A DNA stretch of 64,000 nucleotides, taken from Salticus scenicus. Lineage: Eukaryota > Arthropoda > Arachnida > Araneae > Salticidae. The number at the start of each line of letters is the position of its first letter. The stretch's first letter is position 1. Where the stretch lies: the NCBI GenBank assembly GCA_963930645.1, contig CAWVNO010002578.1:750388-814387 (forward strand). The letters are read 5' to 3'. The notes under the pieces were generated by a model. That model did no database searches, was not told the DNA's origin, and saw only the letters and a program-made list of their open reading frames with translations. A program made the translations under genes and the position numbers. This document shows positions 18,750 to 28,144 of this stretch, piece after piece.

Positions 18750-19508
18750 TTAATGGTAAAATGATAGTTTATTAATATTATCTTTATCAAGTATACAATA
18801 ATTATATTCAAAATCTTCTGTAAAAAGTGGATCGTTTGGAAATACATATTGTTCTCCCCAATCACATTCGTCACAATTTATATCTATGCATTCTACAATT
18901 ATACCGTAGCCGTAATATGGTTTTACTACCATATGTGCTTTGTCTTCAGTATCGTAATTCAAGATAAAGGGTTTATCAAATACATATTTTTTACAATTGT
19001 GATAAAGTAATTTCAATTTATGATTTATAACAATGTTATCGTATACCAATTCGTAATATTTCATATCTTCATCGATGGGTATAATTTGTTCTGGAAGCAA
19101 AATTTCACGATGGTAATCTGCCATTAACAAATTTTCCGAAAATTTATATTTTACACTTTTTCTCATTTCTCCAATATTTAGACATTCTATAGGTAAATAA
19201 ATATCACCTGGATCACGTCCCAGTTTTAAACATTCGAAATGGCGATAGCATATACTCATATTTTTTGCGTCTATAAATACGTAATACGGTTCATTGTTAA
19301 GTCCAAGGAACCAGCCATATTTTATCAGAGAGGTTAAATGTAGAAATATTTTTTCTTTGAGAGTCCATGCATGTTCATAGGCCAACACTTCCTTATATTC
19401 AGATATGGCATCCAGACCGTTAACTTTATCGTACAGAGAAAAATATTTTCTACAGAGCAACATTTTAATGTCAAAGGGTAAGCTGAGAAATGAAATTGGT
19501 TCAGCCAT
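18750..19508 (-). CDS. F-box-like accessory family, member 1 (252 aa)
   Basis: The first 45 residues (ISFLSLPFDIKMLLCRKYFSL) have the LP-x-x-I pattern and helical spacing of F-boxes, which bind Skp1 in ubiquitin ligases; this is a weak resemblance. The rest is shared with the gene at 19770-20540: AWT-KEK-FL-(L/I)TS, KNMSICYR-F, GDIYLP, GEMRK, and a C-terminal CDECDWGEQYVFP. The paired cysteines may bind metal. It has its own TTTATATA (19565-19572) and lies beside its close paralogue, so recent duplication is clear. Confidence 0.8.
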   Translation of the reverse strand: MAEPISFLSLPFDIKMLLCRKYFSLYDKVNGLDAISEYKEVLAYEHAWTLKEKIFLHLTSLIKYGWFLGLNNEPYYVFIDAKNMSICYRHFECLKLGRDPGDIYLPIECLNIGEMRKSVKYKFSENLLMADYHREILLPEQIIPIDEDMKYYELVYDNIVINHKLKLLYHNCKKYVFDKPFILNYDTEDKAHMVVKPYYGYGIIVECIDINCDECDWGEQYVFPNDPLFTEDFEYNYCILDKDNINKLSFYH

Positions 19509-19564
19509 TTCTATCGTCTGAACAAACCCTTCACTAAATCACGAATGATTCGATAGCGCTGGGC

Positions 19565-19690
19565 TTTATATACTGATCGGCCAGGCCGTTGCATAAGCTT
19601 TTTCCATGAAAACAGGATATGATAAAGTTATTTATAGACTGTTATATTTTCACCGTCAGTAATTAGAAAATGCTCCGCCCACGTGACCAC

Positions 19691-19757
<67 letters not shown>
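19565..19757 (-). promoter_or_regulatory. TATA, CACGTG module and A/T block 9
   Basis: TTTATATA 19565-19572, then the inverted TTAGAAAATGCTCCGCCCAC/GTGAC module (about 19660-19688), then A run 19694-19730 and T run 19731-19757. The module orders the element toward the leftward gene at 18750. Confidence 0.65.
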
Positions 19758-19769
19758 GGGGTATATCGT

Positions 19770-20540
19770 TTAATGATACAATGTTTGTTTTTCAATATTA
19801 TCCTTATCGATTATACGATAATTGCATTGAAATTCTTCTGTCCAAAGTGAATCAACTGGAAATACATATTGTTCTCCCTTATCACATTCATTACAATACA
19901 TATTGATACATTCTACAATAATACAGTGGTCGTCATATGGCTTTATTTCAATATGTATTTCGTTACAATCCTCGTAGCACATGATATAGGGTTTATTAAA
20001 TGCATATTGTCTGCAATGTTGATAAATTAAATTCAGTCTATGATTTACAACGATAGTACCATAATATCGCAAGTTATAATATTTCAAATCCTCCAAGTTT
20101 TCAACAGACATAACTATTTTTGAAGGCAAAATTTCACGAAAGCAATCTACCATTGAATAATAATATCTCGTACATCTAATTTTTATATTTTTTCTCATTT
20201 CTCCAATATTTACGTATAGCATAGGTAAATAAATATCACTTGAGTCCTGTTCCGGATCTAAGTAGTTGAAATAGCGATAGCATATACTCATATTTTTTGC
20301 ATCCATAAACACGTAACATGGCTTATTGTTAAATCCAAGGTGCCAGCCAAATTTTATCATGGAGGTTATACGTAAAAATAGTTTTTCTTTGGGAGTCCAT
20401 GCATATGGATTGACCAACACTTTCTTATATTCAGATATAGTATTCAAACTGTGAACTTTATCGTACAGAGAAATATATTTTCTACAGAGCAGTATTTTAA
20501 TGTCAAAGGGTAAGTTGAGAAATGAAATTCGTTCAGCCAT
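19770..20540 (-). CDS. F-box-like accessory family, member 2 (256 aa)
   Basis: This is a close paralogue of member 1, starting MAERISFLNLPFDIK. The possible F-box lies at residues 4-45, and the Cys motif CNECDKGEQYVFP is near residue 225. Differences cluster in the middle third. A TTTATATA lies at 20603-20611. It is divergent from P33, with the 45-bp inverted repeat in between. A role in redirecting a host ubiquitin ligase is possible but unproven. Confidence 0.8.
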   Translation of the reverse strand: MAERISFLNLPFDIKILLCRKYISLYDKVHSLNTISEYKKVLVNPYAWTPKEKLFLRITSMIKFGWHLGFNNKPCYVFMDAKNMSICYRYFNYLDPEQDSSDIYLPMLYVNIGEMRKNIKIRCTRYYYSMVDCFREILPSKIVMSVENLEDLKYYNLRYYGTIVVNHRLNLIYQHCRQYAFNKPYIMCYEDCNEIHIEIKPYDDHCIIVECINMYCNECDKGEQYVFPVDSLWTEEFQCNYRIIDKDNIEKQTLYH

Positions 20541-20693
20541 TTCTATCGTCTGAACAAACTCTTCACTAAGGCACGAATGATTTGATAGCGCTGGGCTCTG
20601 GGCTTTATATACTGGTTTGCCACACCCACTGAAACTGTTGCATAAACCTTTTTCATGAAACCGGATATGATAAAGTTATTTATAGACTGTGAC

Positions 20694-20738
20694 ATTTTCA
20701 CCGTCATTACTTAGAAAATGCACCGCCCACGTGACTTG

Positions 20739-20776
<38 letters not shown>

Positions 20777-20836
20777 TTTTTTTTTTTTTTTCAAGTCACG
20801 TGGGCGGTGCATTTTCTAAGTAATGACGGTGAAAAT
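20694..20836. promoter_or_regulatory. Perfect 45-bp inverted repeat around A/T block 10
   Basis: The left arm 20694-20738 and right arm 20792-20836 are perfect reverse complements. They flank A run 20739-20772 and T run 20773-20791. Each arm contains CACGTG and GGGCGG. The structure lies between the divergent genes at 20540 (-) and 20892 (+) and could act as a bidirectional control element. Confidence 0.85.
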
Positions 20837-20891
20837 ATCTTTTTTTTTAATTTTACCAATGTTATTTTTTTCAAGCCTTGTACAAATAAAG

Positions 20892-21779
20892 ATGAAACAT
20901 TCTACGTATAAAAAATTATACCAAGCCCATCTAGGAGTCGTTAATGAAACGGATTTGTTACTATCTCGAAACGAAGAGTCTGACCCCTTTTACCAAAATC
21001 TAATTGATATCATAGTTTCAAAGAACGCGCCTACGATTGCATGGGATACTAAACCCTTCACAACCGAATTCATTTCAGGACCTGTACGTCAAAGATTAGA
21101 TGAAACATTTTTCGCTTTCGTATTGAGAACGGCTGCTATCATCAAAGAAGAGAGCTACATACGCACGTATCGAAAACCTGAATCACATCAAGCCGTTTTA
21201 GCATGGATTTCTATTTTACGTAACGTTATGATGACTGGTTTGGCTTTACTCTATAATGTAAAATGGACGCCCGAAATCATCCTCAATCATTTGGAGCCTA
21301 CCATCGTGAAAATGTTTAGCCAAGGTGACGCGTCGGCATTACGCAAGCTCATGTTGGATTTGGGCATAAAGCTGGCCCAAGAAGAACTTTATCCGGCAGA
21401 ACTTTCATTTGAAAAAATGAGTTTTTTACAAATTACACAATTCGGTTCATTTTACTGGAGATATTTACACTGGATGGCTGAAGCGATTGCCATAAGAGAT
21501 GAAGGCATGAATTTGTATAAAGACGTATGGTTAGATTTGTTGAAAGGTCCAATTTATCGGACCCTTCGATGTGGAATATGTATGGTGCATTTCCAAAACA
21601 TGATAAAAGAAAACCATGAGAGGTTAACGTACGAGAATTTACCTAAACTGTTTTTCGAAATGCATAATAAAACTCATGAGATCCGGCGAGAACATTACAA
21701 ATTTTTACAAGAACCCAACTATTCAGAATCGCAATACGAGGCAGATTCGGCATTCATGCGCCAAGCTCTATTGCCATAA
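20892..21779 (+). CDS. p33: P33-type sulfhydryl oxidase
   Basis: The Erv/ALR-like core is near residues 190-255: QFGSFYWRYLHWMAEAIAI supplies the W-x-x-LH flavin-binding helix, and RTLRCGICMVHFQNM supplies the CxxC redox pair followed by the conserved histidine. Baculovirus P33 (Ac92) is the core sulfhydryl oxidase that forms disulphides in virion proteins, and the Cys-rich PIF and VP91 proteins here would be plausible substrates. The ATG at 20892 is chosen because AATAAAG (20885-20891) directly precedes it; the 23 earlier codons would be a different start. Length (295 aa) is slightly longer than baculovirus P33. Confidence 0.85.
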   Translation: MKHSTYKKLYQAHLGVVNETDLLLSRNEESDPFYQNLIDIIVSKNAPTIAWDTKPFTTEFISGPVRQRLDETFFAFVLRTAAIIKEESYIRTYRKPESHQAVLAWISILRNVMMTGLALLYNVKWTPEIILNHLEPTIVKMFSQGDASALRKLMLDLGIKLAQEELYPAELSFEKMSFLQITQFGSFYWRYLHWMAEAIAIRDEGMNLYKDVWLDLLKGPIYRTLRCGICMVHFQNMIKENHERLTYENLPKLFFEMHNKTHEIRREHYKFLQEPNYSESQYEADSAFMRQALLP

Positions 21780-22153
21780 TAGGATGATTTACCAGACGCT
21801 GGTTTTCTGATCTCGTTGATTTGCATGCGCTTGAAAATGGACGGTGTCACAGCCACTCGATCTTTGAAAGAGAGTGCAGCTTGGTCGCCGATCGCTTCAG
21901 GAAAAGACTCCCACCAGACCAAAGACTGATCGTTTCCTATATCTTCTGAAATATATCTACCATCTATTTCTTGAAGAACGCTGTTATGTAATATGCCACC
22001 ATACGTTCCGTGATACAAACGAGGATTCACTAAGACAAAATTCGGTGCTGGCTTTTCTTGCTGGGGTGTAACAGCATATCTAAACACGCTTGTCTGTTGA
22101 AATATTTTTATCAACTGCTCTACTGATGTGTGAGGGATGTAAAGAAAAGACAT
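21719..22153 (-). CDS. Unknown 144-aa protein, tail-to-tail with P33
   Basis: The last 61 bp overlap the end of P33 on the other strand. The protein has no signal or membrane span and has an extended middle (HGTYGGILHNSVLQEIDGRYI). It has a TTATATAG box at 22185-22192 and a CACACCCAC box before A/T block 11, so it seems to be a separate TATA-driven unit. No family recognised. Confidence 0.7.
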   Translation of the reverse strand: MSFLYIPHTSVEQLIKIFQQTSVFRYAVTPQQEKPAPNFVLVNPRLYHGTYGGILHNSVLQEIDGRYISEDIGNDQSLVWWESFPEAIGDQAALSFKDRVAVTPSIFKRMQINEIRKPASGKSSYYGNRAWRMNAESASYCDSE

Positions 22154-22179
22154 CTTGAATGAAATGGTAGCACAAAGCT

Positions 22180-22230
22180 GATGCTTATATAGAGTGAAGC
22201 CACACCCACATTAAAAAAAAAAAAAAAAAA

Positions 22231-22262
<32 letters not shown>
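22180..22262 (-). promoter_or_regulatory. TATA/CACCC promoter and A/T block 11
   Basis: TTATATAG 22185-22192, CCACACCCAC, then A run 22213-22234 and T run 22235-22262. It drives the leftward gene at 22153. Confidence 0.7.
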
Positions 22263-22266
<4 letters not shown>

Positions 22267-22639
22267 GGTTGGTTGGTTGATGAAGTTGGTTTCTAAAGTT
22301 ATATTTCACAGTTGGCTTCTAAATTATATTTTAGCTGGTTTCTAAAATTATATTTTCTTTAGCTAATCATTGTAGATGGCGCTGCAGTCTATATATATAT
22401 AGTATATATATAGTATATCTATTTGGGTGGGTGGGAGTGGAATTTATTTCTTCTACTGTACGGTCATGCATAAACTCGCTCCTGACCCATTTCCTTTAAA
22501 ATAGGATGGGTAATTTATACAATATTAGCTTTGAAAACAAAATATTTATAGACTTTTCTCTGACAAATGACAAGATATTGCAGGTTTTTCATGAAATCAG
22601 AATAGATCATGAGTTTTTATAGAAAATTTTTTTTTCAGT
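22263..22639 (-). repeat. R1 element, copy 2 (3' fragment)
   Basis: This has the left part of R1: TTGGTTGG, CTAAAATTATATT repeats, GATGGCGCTGCAGTC, the TATATAG cluster, GGGTGGGTGGGAGTGG and the TGACAAGATATTGCAGG body. It breaks off near 22625, where the R1 promoter half is missing and the gene at 22640-23176 begins. It would therefore form the 3' untranslated region of that leftward gene. Confidence 0.75.
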
Positions 22640-23176
22640 TTATGAGACACTAGCAAAAATGTTTTCTGTTGGACAGTATTCTATTTCTTCAGGTATGCAA
22701 TCTGAAAAGAAAATACGTCCAGCAACAATGTTTTTTTCATCTTCTTCAGATAATTTGTAAGGTATAAAATCTGAGACAAATCTATAGGCAGCTGATAAAG
22801 TCTTATCTCTTCCATTATAGTCATAATCTAACAATATAATAGAATCGTAAAATTTTTTCAAATAGGTATACGTTGGTCTGTCGATAGCCACTATCTCAAT
22901 CTCTTGATCGCTTTCCAAACATTTTTGTACATATTTAAGCATGGCTTTGAAATTAAGCAAACTAATTTCATGATTTAGTTTCATAAATGACTGATAATTG
23001 TCAGATTGTACAAAATCATACTTTTGATCTTCATTATTCCATTTAAAATATTTCGTAAATAATCCAAGTTTAATGGTTTTGAATGGCGGTTTGGTTGAAG
23101 TCAGAGTCATTTCCCACGGAATTGGTTTATTTTCGAAAAGGATAAACGAAATATGAACAGTGCATAATTCTGGCAT
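22640..23176 (-). CDS. Unknown 178-aa protein with an R1 3' flank
   Basis: I recognise no family. The protein alternates predicted beta strands and helices; EIEIVAIDRP and SIILLDYDYNG look like strand-loop segments with acidic residues, which could suit a nuclease-like fold, but this is speculative. It has a TTATATATATG promoter (about 23233-23243) close to A/T block 12. Downstream, its message would run through the R1 fragment at 22263-22639. Confidence 0.7.
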   Translation of the reverse strand: MPELCTVHISFILFENKPIPWEMTLTSTKPPFKTIKLGLFTKYFKWNNEDQKYDFVQSDNYQSFMKLNHEISLLNFKAMLKYVQKCLESDQEIEIVAIDRPTYTYLKKFYDSIILLDYDYNGRDKTLSAAYRFVSDFIPYKLSEEDEKNIVAGRIFFSDCIPEEIEYCPTENIFASVS

Positions 23177-23229
23177 CGTCAGATCTCAGAGAGCTCAGAA
23201 GCTTAAATAACATTTTACCAGAAAAGCAA

Positions 23230-23252
23230 ATGCTTATATATATGCACGAGCC

Positions 23253-23299
<47 letters not shown>

Positions 23300-23319
23300 T
23301 TTTTTTTTTTTTTTTTTTT
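23230..23319 (-). promoter_or_regulatory. TATA promoter and A/T block 12
   Basis: TTATATATATG near 23233-23243, then A run 23256-23295 and T run 23296-23319. GGTGGGCGTGGC follows on the right, at the 3' end of the PIF-2-like gene. Confidence 0.65.
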
Positions 23320-23338
23320 GTGGTGGGCGTGGCTTAAC

Positions 23339-24283
23339 TTAAATTAACCTTTTAGTTATAAGCGTGTCAATAAAATCGGCTACGTCTGATGAATTCGTTT
23401 TTATCCAGTCTTTAAAAATTAATCCTGTATTTGTCGTTGGGCAAAAAAGCGTTTGTTTTAGAAACGTATGTTCTGTCATGCAATCCACTCGTCCTATAAG
23501 GGTTTCATTTTGCACTCTTGACAGTTCATGTCTGCACGGAGAAGTTTTGTCGTCCGGATTTAGATGGAAATATGTGCCACAGTCACAGGTTTTACCATTC
23601 CAACCCATAAATGGAAGAGGGTTTGATATATCTCTTAAGCAATAATCTACTGAGCATACAAATTGAAATGCAGAAATCATAGGCGTTCCGTCTATTGATT
23701 TGGATCCGCATTTACATCGATATCTGAGTTGGTCTCTTAGCGGTTCGTAATAATCTTCGATGTTGTCGCCAGCCTCTTCCTGTTTTAAATAGTCCCACAA
23801 TACATTCGAGTTGTTATCTTGAGCTTCTTCGTTCTTACAAGCGCGTTTCTTATCGCCTTTAAACACGATTTCATTTAATGGTAAACAGGACCAGCCTGCC
23901 AACGAAAATACATGATAATTGGTTTTTAAATTGCATTTGTCCACGCCTTTTGGTAAACAATACGTTCCAGGGGTTAATTTTCTATTCATAACGTATATTC
24001 GTTCGTTCGCGTCTACGATATGAAATGGTACAAAATCCGTTTCATTGTTGCAAAATTTCTTACAGTCGCATGGTTCGCTAGACGGGCATTTGAATCCGTG
24101 CAGAGGGCAAGCCGATTGAGATATTGGATGAATCATGCGTTCGAGCCAATGCATCGGTTCGCTTTTCAAGTGGATGTTAGGCTTGTAGTACAGATTAATC
24201 ATCGTGACTAAGATGAGTGTAAATAATATCAAAGAAATGTATGTACTCTTTGGCATTCTTTGTCTAATGTTCTTGGCTTTCAA
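23339..24283 (-). CDS. PIF-2-like Cys-rich envelope protein
   Basis: The N-terminus has one signal-anchor (residues about 14-31, ISLILFTLILVTMINLYY), followed by an ectodomain with over 20 cysteines. The order PGTYC, FSLAGWSCLP, NVLWDYL, RCKC and GKTCDCGTYF fits what is known of PIF-2; PIF-1 is the main alternative. PIFs form a complex on the virion envelope that is needed for oral infection. At 314 aa it is shorter than baculovirus PIF-2. The start may be 24283 or 24256. Its 5' end overlaps the divergent gene at 24204. Confidence 0.6.
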   Translation of the reverse strand: MKAKNIRQRMPKSTYISLILFTLILVTMINLYYKPNIHLKSEPMHWLERMIHPISQSACPLHGFKCPSSEPCDCKKFCNNETDFVPFHIVDANERIYVMNRKLTPGTYCLPKGVDKCNLKTNYHVFSLAGWSCLPLNEIVFKGDKKRACKNEEAQDNNSNVLWDYLKQEEAGDNIEDYYEPLRDQLRYRCKCGSKSIDGTPMISAFQFVCSVDYCLRDISNPLPFMGWNGKTCDCGTYFHLNPDDKTSPCRHELSRVQNETLIGRVDCMTEHTFLKQTLFCPTTNTGLIFKDWIKTNSSDVADFIDTLITKRLI

Positions 24284-24602
24284 TTTGGAATTTATACCGG
24301 GCCGGCCATGGCATGGACATTACGTCCTGATATGGAAATGGAACGAGTTTACGCTCATTCGAATTTTACCCAAAGACATTTTCGTTTTAGTTGATAAAGA
24401 TATCATTTATAGATATGCATCGACTTCATCAAAAGATACTTACATACCAGCGATTCGCTTAGACACCCAAATTCAAAAAGAAATTCTACATTATCGCTAT
24501 TTATTAAATTGGATAAAAGAACCGCCCGTTGCTAAAGCTTACCCCACAAATTTATCAAACGAAGTTGAAATTTTAAATCACGTATCTAAAGCATTGCAAT
24601 AA
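24204..24602 (+). CDS. Small signal-anchored protein (132 aa or less)
   Basis: An N-terminal hydrophobic segment (MYVLFGILCLMFLAFNL) anchors a 100-residue basic and helical domain containing GRPWHGHYVLIWKW. Starts at 24204, 24213 or 24237 are possible; the last gives least overlap with the divergent PIF-2-like gene. It meets the next gene tail to tail, with a 17-bp overlap. Small anchored proteins beside PIF genes can belong to the entry complex, but no specific PIF is recognised. Confidence 0.6.
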   Translation: MTKMSVNNIKEMYVLFGILCLMFLAFNLEFIPGRPWHGHYVLIWKWNEFTLIRILPKDIFVLVDKDIIYRYASTSSKDTYIPAIRLDTQIQKEILHYRYLLNWIKEPPVAKAYPTNLSNEVEILNHVSKALQ

Positions 24603-25083
24603 ATCTACGAAAACTATGAAACGAGCCAGCCGTATACACTTTCACGTTTTTATGCTGAGTTTGTACCTCTTTAAGAATTTCATCTTCTTGAAACCATAAC
24701 TGAAAAAAGCATACGTATTCGACGCCGGTAATGTCTAAATACAAATGAAATAATTCCAGGCCGACTTTAACATTTTCATCTTTATGTATTTGTTTGACTC
24801 GAAACGGGTAATATGGAAACACAGACACGTAACGAGGTAATTTCTTACCTAAATTTGTATTGTAAAATGGGATTAGAACTACACCCTTGCATGGACGTCT
24901 TAAGCGAGTTAGAAGTGGAATACTAGGCTCAAAGGCTATGAAGCCATCTATTTTCGAATGGGAATAGATGATATCTAACATACGACGGATAAATTGACGA
25001 GTTAATTCCATCTTTTGATAAGGTTTAAAGAGTCTGAAATAATGCTGGGCAACTTCGTGCTGTAGGGCATTGTAATCGAACAT
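24586..25083 (-). CDS. Unknown 165-aa protein
   Basis: There is no signal or membrane span. The protein is rich in aromatic and basic residues (PRYVSVFPYYPFRVKQ, FFQLWFQEDE) and seems to be a compact alpha/beta domain. It has TTATATATAG (25120-25129) and CCACACCCAC before A/T block 13. The sequence gives no catalytic motif that I can place. Confidence 0.65.
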   Translation of the reverse strand: MFDYNALQHEVAQHYFRLFKPYQKMELTRQFIRRMLDIIYSHSKIDGFIAFEPSIPLLTRLRRPCKGVVLIPFYNTNLGKKLPRYVSVFPYYPFRVKQIHKDENVKVGLELFHLYLDITGVEYVCFFQLWFQEDEILKEVQTQHKNVKVYTAGSFHSFRRFIAML

Positions 25084-25117
25084 GATGATAGAATGAGTAG
25101 AATCTGACCGATCGCGT

Positions 25118-25145
25118 AGCTTATATATAGCTAGGCCACACCCAC

Positions 25146-25214
<69 letters not shown>
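25118..25214 (-). promoter_or_regulatory. TATA/CACCC promoter and A/T block 13
   Basis: TTATATATAG 25120-25129, GGCCACACCCAC, A run 25150-25185 and T run 25186-25214. It drives the leftward gene at 25083. Confidence 0.7.
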
Positions 25215-25224
25215 CAAGGTCATG

Positions 25225-26193
25225 TTAAATTATTTCGTTCATTATATTTTGACATAATTGATATTTTTGTATTTTTATGGGGTTGATAAATGTCTTATAA
25301 TATTCTGTAAAATTTTCCCCAGTTAGTATTTGAAATAAAGGCGTTTGTTTGCATAAGCGACACCAATATTTTATATCTTGTGTATAATATCCAGTGCCAC
25401 GCACCCTAAAGAAATATCGGTCTATTAAACACTCTTCTCCATAAAAAGATAATTTCATACATTTTAAACACATATGGATTTGTTTTTTATCCTTTACAAA
25501 GTAGCATCGAACATAAATTAATTTTAACATTTTATTGTGATTTAAATATATTCGATTTTGATTAAAATAGTAAGCGCTATATTTGTCAAATGTGGTATCT
25601 ATTTCAGAAAATAATATTTCTATAGGTTTATATTTCAAAGAATCCTTAAGACGTTGTTCTAAACTCTCATATTTTTCTTTAAACTGAGTAGTATGTGTAT
25701 TGTATTTATCATATTCTTGAACAGCTTTTTGGAAAATCCTAGTAGGTAAATACAAATTCTCGATATCATGAAAATATATAATATTATCCCATATCGTTTG
25801 AAGGGACCAATCTTCTAACGTAAAAAAGTGACAGTCGCAAATCTCAACAATCTCAAATCCCTTAGGATAAATATTACATATCCTGGCATATCTTTGTCGA
25901 TCGATTAAATTTATTTTAAATCCAAATAAGAAATCTTTCCAAACGTCTTGTTCAATTTCATTCTCTGAAGTTATAAATATATGTATATGTGGCTCCAGTA
26001 CTTTGTTATAATGATATATAGTATTAATGACTTCTATCGAATGGATTTTGACAATTTTATCAAATAAACTATACGTATTTTGTAGTCGTTTTATTATGGC
26101 GTGATATATAAATTTTAAATTTCTATGTTCGTGGCGCCGATATCTACTATATACATAATCATCGTCATAAGGATGTGCACATCGCAACTCCAT
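25225..26193 (-). CDS. Zinc-cluster paralogue A (322 aa)
   Basis: This pairs with the gene at 26352-27323; about half the residues match. The N-terminal 200 residues are helical (FIYHAIIKRLQNTYSLFDKIVKIHSIEVIN). The C-terminus holds CLKC, then a CLIDRYF element and WCRLCKQTPLFQ, a likely zinc-binding cluster. The frame extends to 26268, but that part is a TATA promoter, and the ATG at 26193 (MELRCAHPYD) gives the same length as the paralogue. The function is unknown. Confidence 0.75.
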   Translation of the reverse strand: MELRCAHPYDDDYVYSRYRRHEHRNLKFIYHAIIKRLQNTYSLFDKIVKIHSIEVINTIYHYNKVLEPHIHIFITSENEIEQDVWKDFLFGFKINLIDRQRYARICNIYPKGFEIVEICDCHFFTLEDWSLQTIWDNIIYFHDIENLYLPTRIFQKAVQEYDKYNTHTTQFKEKYESLEQRLKDSLKYKPIEILFSEIDTTFDKYSAYYFNQNRIYLNHNKMLKLIYVRCYFVKDKKQIHMCLKCMKLSFYGEECLIDRYFFRVRGTGYYTQDIKYWCRLCKQTPLFQILTGENFTEYYKTFINPIKIQKYQLCQNIMNEII

Positions 26194-26234
26194 ACATGAA
26201 AATAATTCTAAAAATAATGTACAACAGCCAGTAA

Positions 26235-26313
26235 AGCTACTGCTTATATATAGCCAAGTCACGCCCACGCTTCGTTAAGGTTACGCCAAGGTAAAAAAAA
26301 AAAAAAAAAAAAA

Positions 26314-26353
<40 letters not shown>
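26235..26353 (-). promoter_or_regulatory. TATA/CACCC promoter and A/T block 14
   Basis: TTATATATAG near 26243-26252 and AGTCACGCCCAC, followed by A run 26293-26317 and T run 26318-26353. The end of the T run forms part of the stop codon of the next gene. Confidence 0.7.
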
Positions 26354-26358
<5 letters not shown>

Positions 26359-27323
26359 GTTTCATTCATGGTATATTTACACAACTGATATTTTTGAACT
26401 TTTATGGGATTGTTAAAAGTTTTATAATATCTTTCAACATTTCCCTCAGTTAGTACTTGAAATAAAGGCGTTTGTTTGCATAAGCGACACCAATGTTTCA
26501 TATTCAATATAAACTTTTTAGTGCTAAGAATATATACTATATTGAAATGTCGTTCAATTAAACACTCTTCTCCATAAAAAAATAATTTCGTGCATTTCAA
26601 ACACATATGAATTCTTTTATTATCCTTTACAAAGAAGGATTGAATTTTATACAAATGATCTGTCAATTTTCTTCTTTCAGGCATGCGATACATTCGACTT
26701 TGATTAATATAGTATGCGCTATATTTGTCAAATGTTGTATCTATTTTAGAAAATAATTTTTCTATAAGTTTACCTTTCAAAGAATCCTTAAGACGTGGTT
26801 CTAAGCTCTCATATTTTTCTTTAAACTGAGTAGTATATATATTATAGTTATCATATTTTTGAATAGCTTTTTGTAAGAGCCTAGTAGGCAAATTTAAATT
26901 CTCGATATCATGAAAATTTGTAATATTATCCCATATCGTTTTAAGGGACCAATCTTCTAACGTAAAAAAATGATAATTGCAATTCTCAAGTGTTTGAGGA
27001 TAGCCCTTATATAGTTTATCATATATTTCATAATCGATTAAATTTATTTTAAATCCAAATAAGAAATCTTTCCAAACGTCTTGATCAATTTCACTCTCTG
27101 AACCTATAAACGCATGTATATGTGGCTCCAGTTGTTCATAATGGCGTATATAGTTAATGACTTCTATCGAATGGGTTTTGATAATTTTATCAAATAAATG
27201 ATACGCATTTTTTTGTTGTTTTATTATGGCTTGATATATAAATTTAAAATTTTTATGTTTGTGGGCATGATATATACGATAATAATAACTACTTGAGATA
27301 CCTTCACATTGACACTTAATCAT
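26352..27323 (-). CDS. Zinc-cluster paralogue B (323 aa)
   Basis: This is homologous to paralogue A along its length: KFIYQAIIK, KTHSIEVIN, DVWKDFLFGFKINLID, WSLKTIWDNI, LKDSLKGK and the C-terminal CLKC...WCRLCKQTPLFQVLT. Its stop codon uses the last T residues of A/T block 14. An ATTTATAC box is near 27405-27412. Head-to-tail position beside A indicates tandem duplication. It is probably cytosolic or nuclear, as no signal peptide is seen. Confidence 0.75.
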
Positions 27324-27440
27324 GCTTACAAGTGATTTGAATTACAATGAACTGACTAGGCAAGAGATGAAGACAGAATGAATGTAGCTTGAGTACGGAG
27401 CCGCTATTTATACTAAATATAAATCAACCAATCAACCAAT

Positions 27441-27453
27441 AAAAAAAAAAAAA

Positions 27454-27497
<44 letters not shown>
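27441..27497. repeat. A/T palindromic block 15
   Basis: A run 27441-27457, T run 27458-27497. CAACCAATCAACCAAT precedes it and AACGGTTGGTTGGTTGG follows. Confidence 0.85.
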
Positions 27498-27501
<4 letters not shown>

Positions 27502-28079
27502 GGTTGGTTGGTTGGTTTCTAAAGTTATATTTCTAAAGTTATATTTTTCTCAGTTGGGTTCTAAAGATATTTCTCAGTTGGGTTCTAAAGATATTTCTCA
27601 GTTGGCTGCTAAAGCTATATTTCTCAGTTGGCTGCTAAAGCTATATTTCTCAGTTGGCTGCTAAAGCTATATTTCTTTAGCCAATCATTGTAGATGGCGC
27701 TGCAGTCTATATATATATAGTATATATATAGTATATCTATTAGGGTGGGTGGGTGTGGAATTTATTTCTTCTACTGTACGGTCATGCATAAATTAGCTCC
27801 TGACCCATTTCCTTTAAAATATGATGGAATAGCGTTGTTTATAGAATATTGGCTTTGAAAACAAAACTTTTGTCTGACAAATTACAAAATACTGCAGGTT
27901 TTCATGAAATCAGAATAGATTATAAGCTTTTATAGAAAAATCTAACTCTCCATCAATCTTGCTGAAAACACATTACGAGGCATAGTGACTAGACGACCGT
28001 TGCTGGCGAGACACAATGAGAGTGTAGTCATGTTAGCCATAGTATATATAGACAAGCTTCAAGGGTGGGCGTGGCACCT
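27498..28079 (-). repeat. R1 element, copy 3 (full length)
   Basis: This is the clearest full copy. From the left it shows TTGGTTGG; about five units of TCTCAGTTGGCTGCTAAAGC type, roughly 27 bp each; GATGGCGCTGCAGTC; a TATATAGTATAT cluster; GGGTGGGTGGG; the ATGCATAAA and TTTCCTTTAAAATA body; and at the right end a leftward promoter module (AGACACAATGAGAGTG leader, TATATATAG, GGGTGGGCGTGGC). A/T blocks bound both sides. No ORF is credible in either direction. Confidence 0.8.
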
Positions 28080-28100
28080 AAAAAAAAAAAAAAAAAAAAA

Positions 28101-28139
<39 letters not shown>
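28080..28139. repeat. A/T palindromic block 16
   Basis: A run 28080-28104, T run 28105-28139. The polymerase C-terminal frame runs into it without a stop. Confidence 0.85.

Positions 28140-28144
<5 letters not shown>

Noticed and set aside
24020..24211. 63-aa plus-strand ORF inside the PIF-2-like gene
   Set aside because: It lies opposite the Cys-rich ectodomain, has no start signal, and resembles a shadow.
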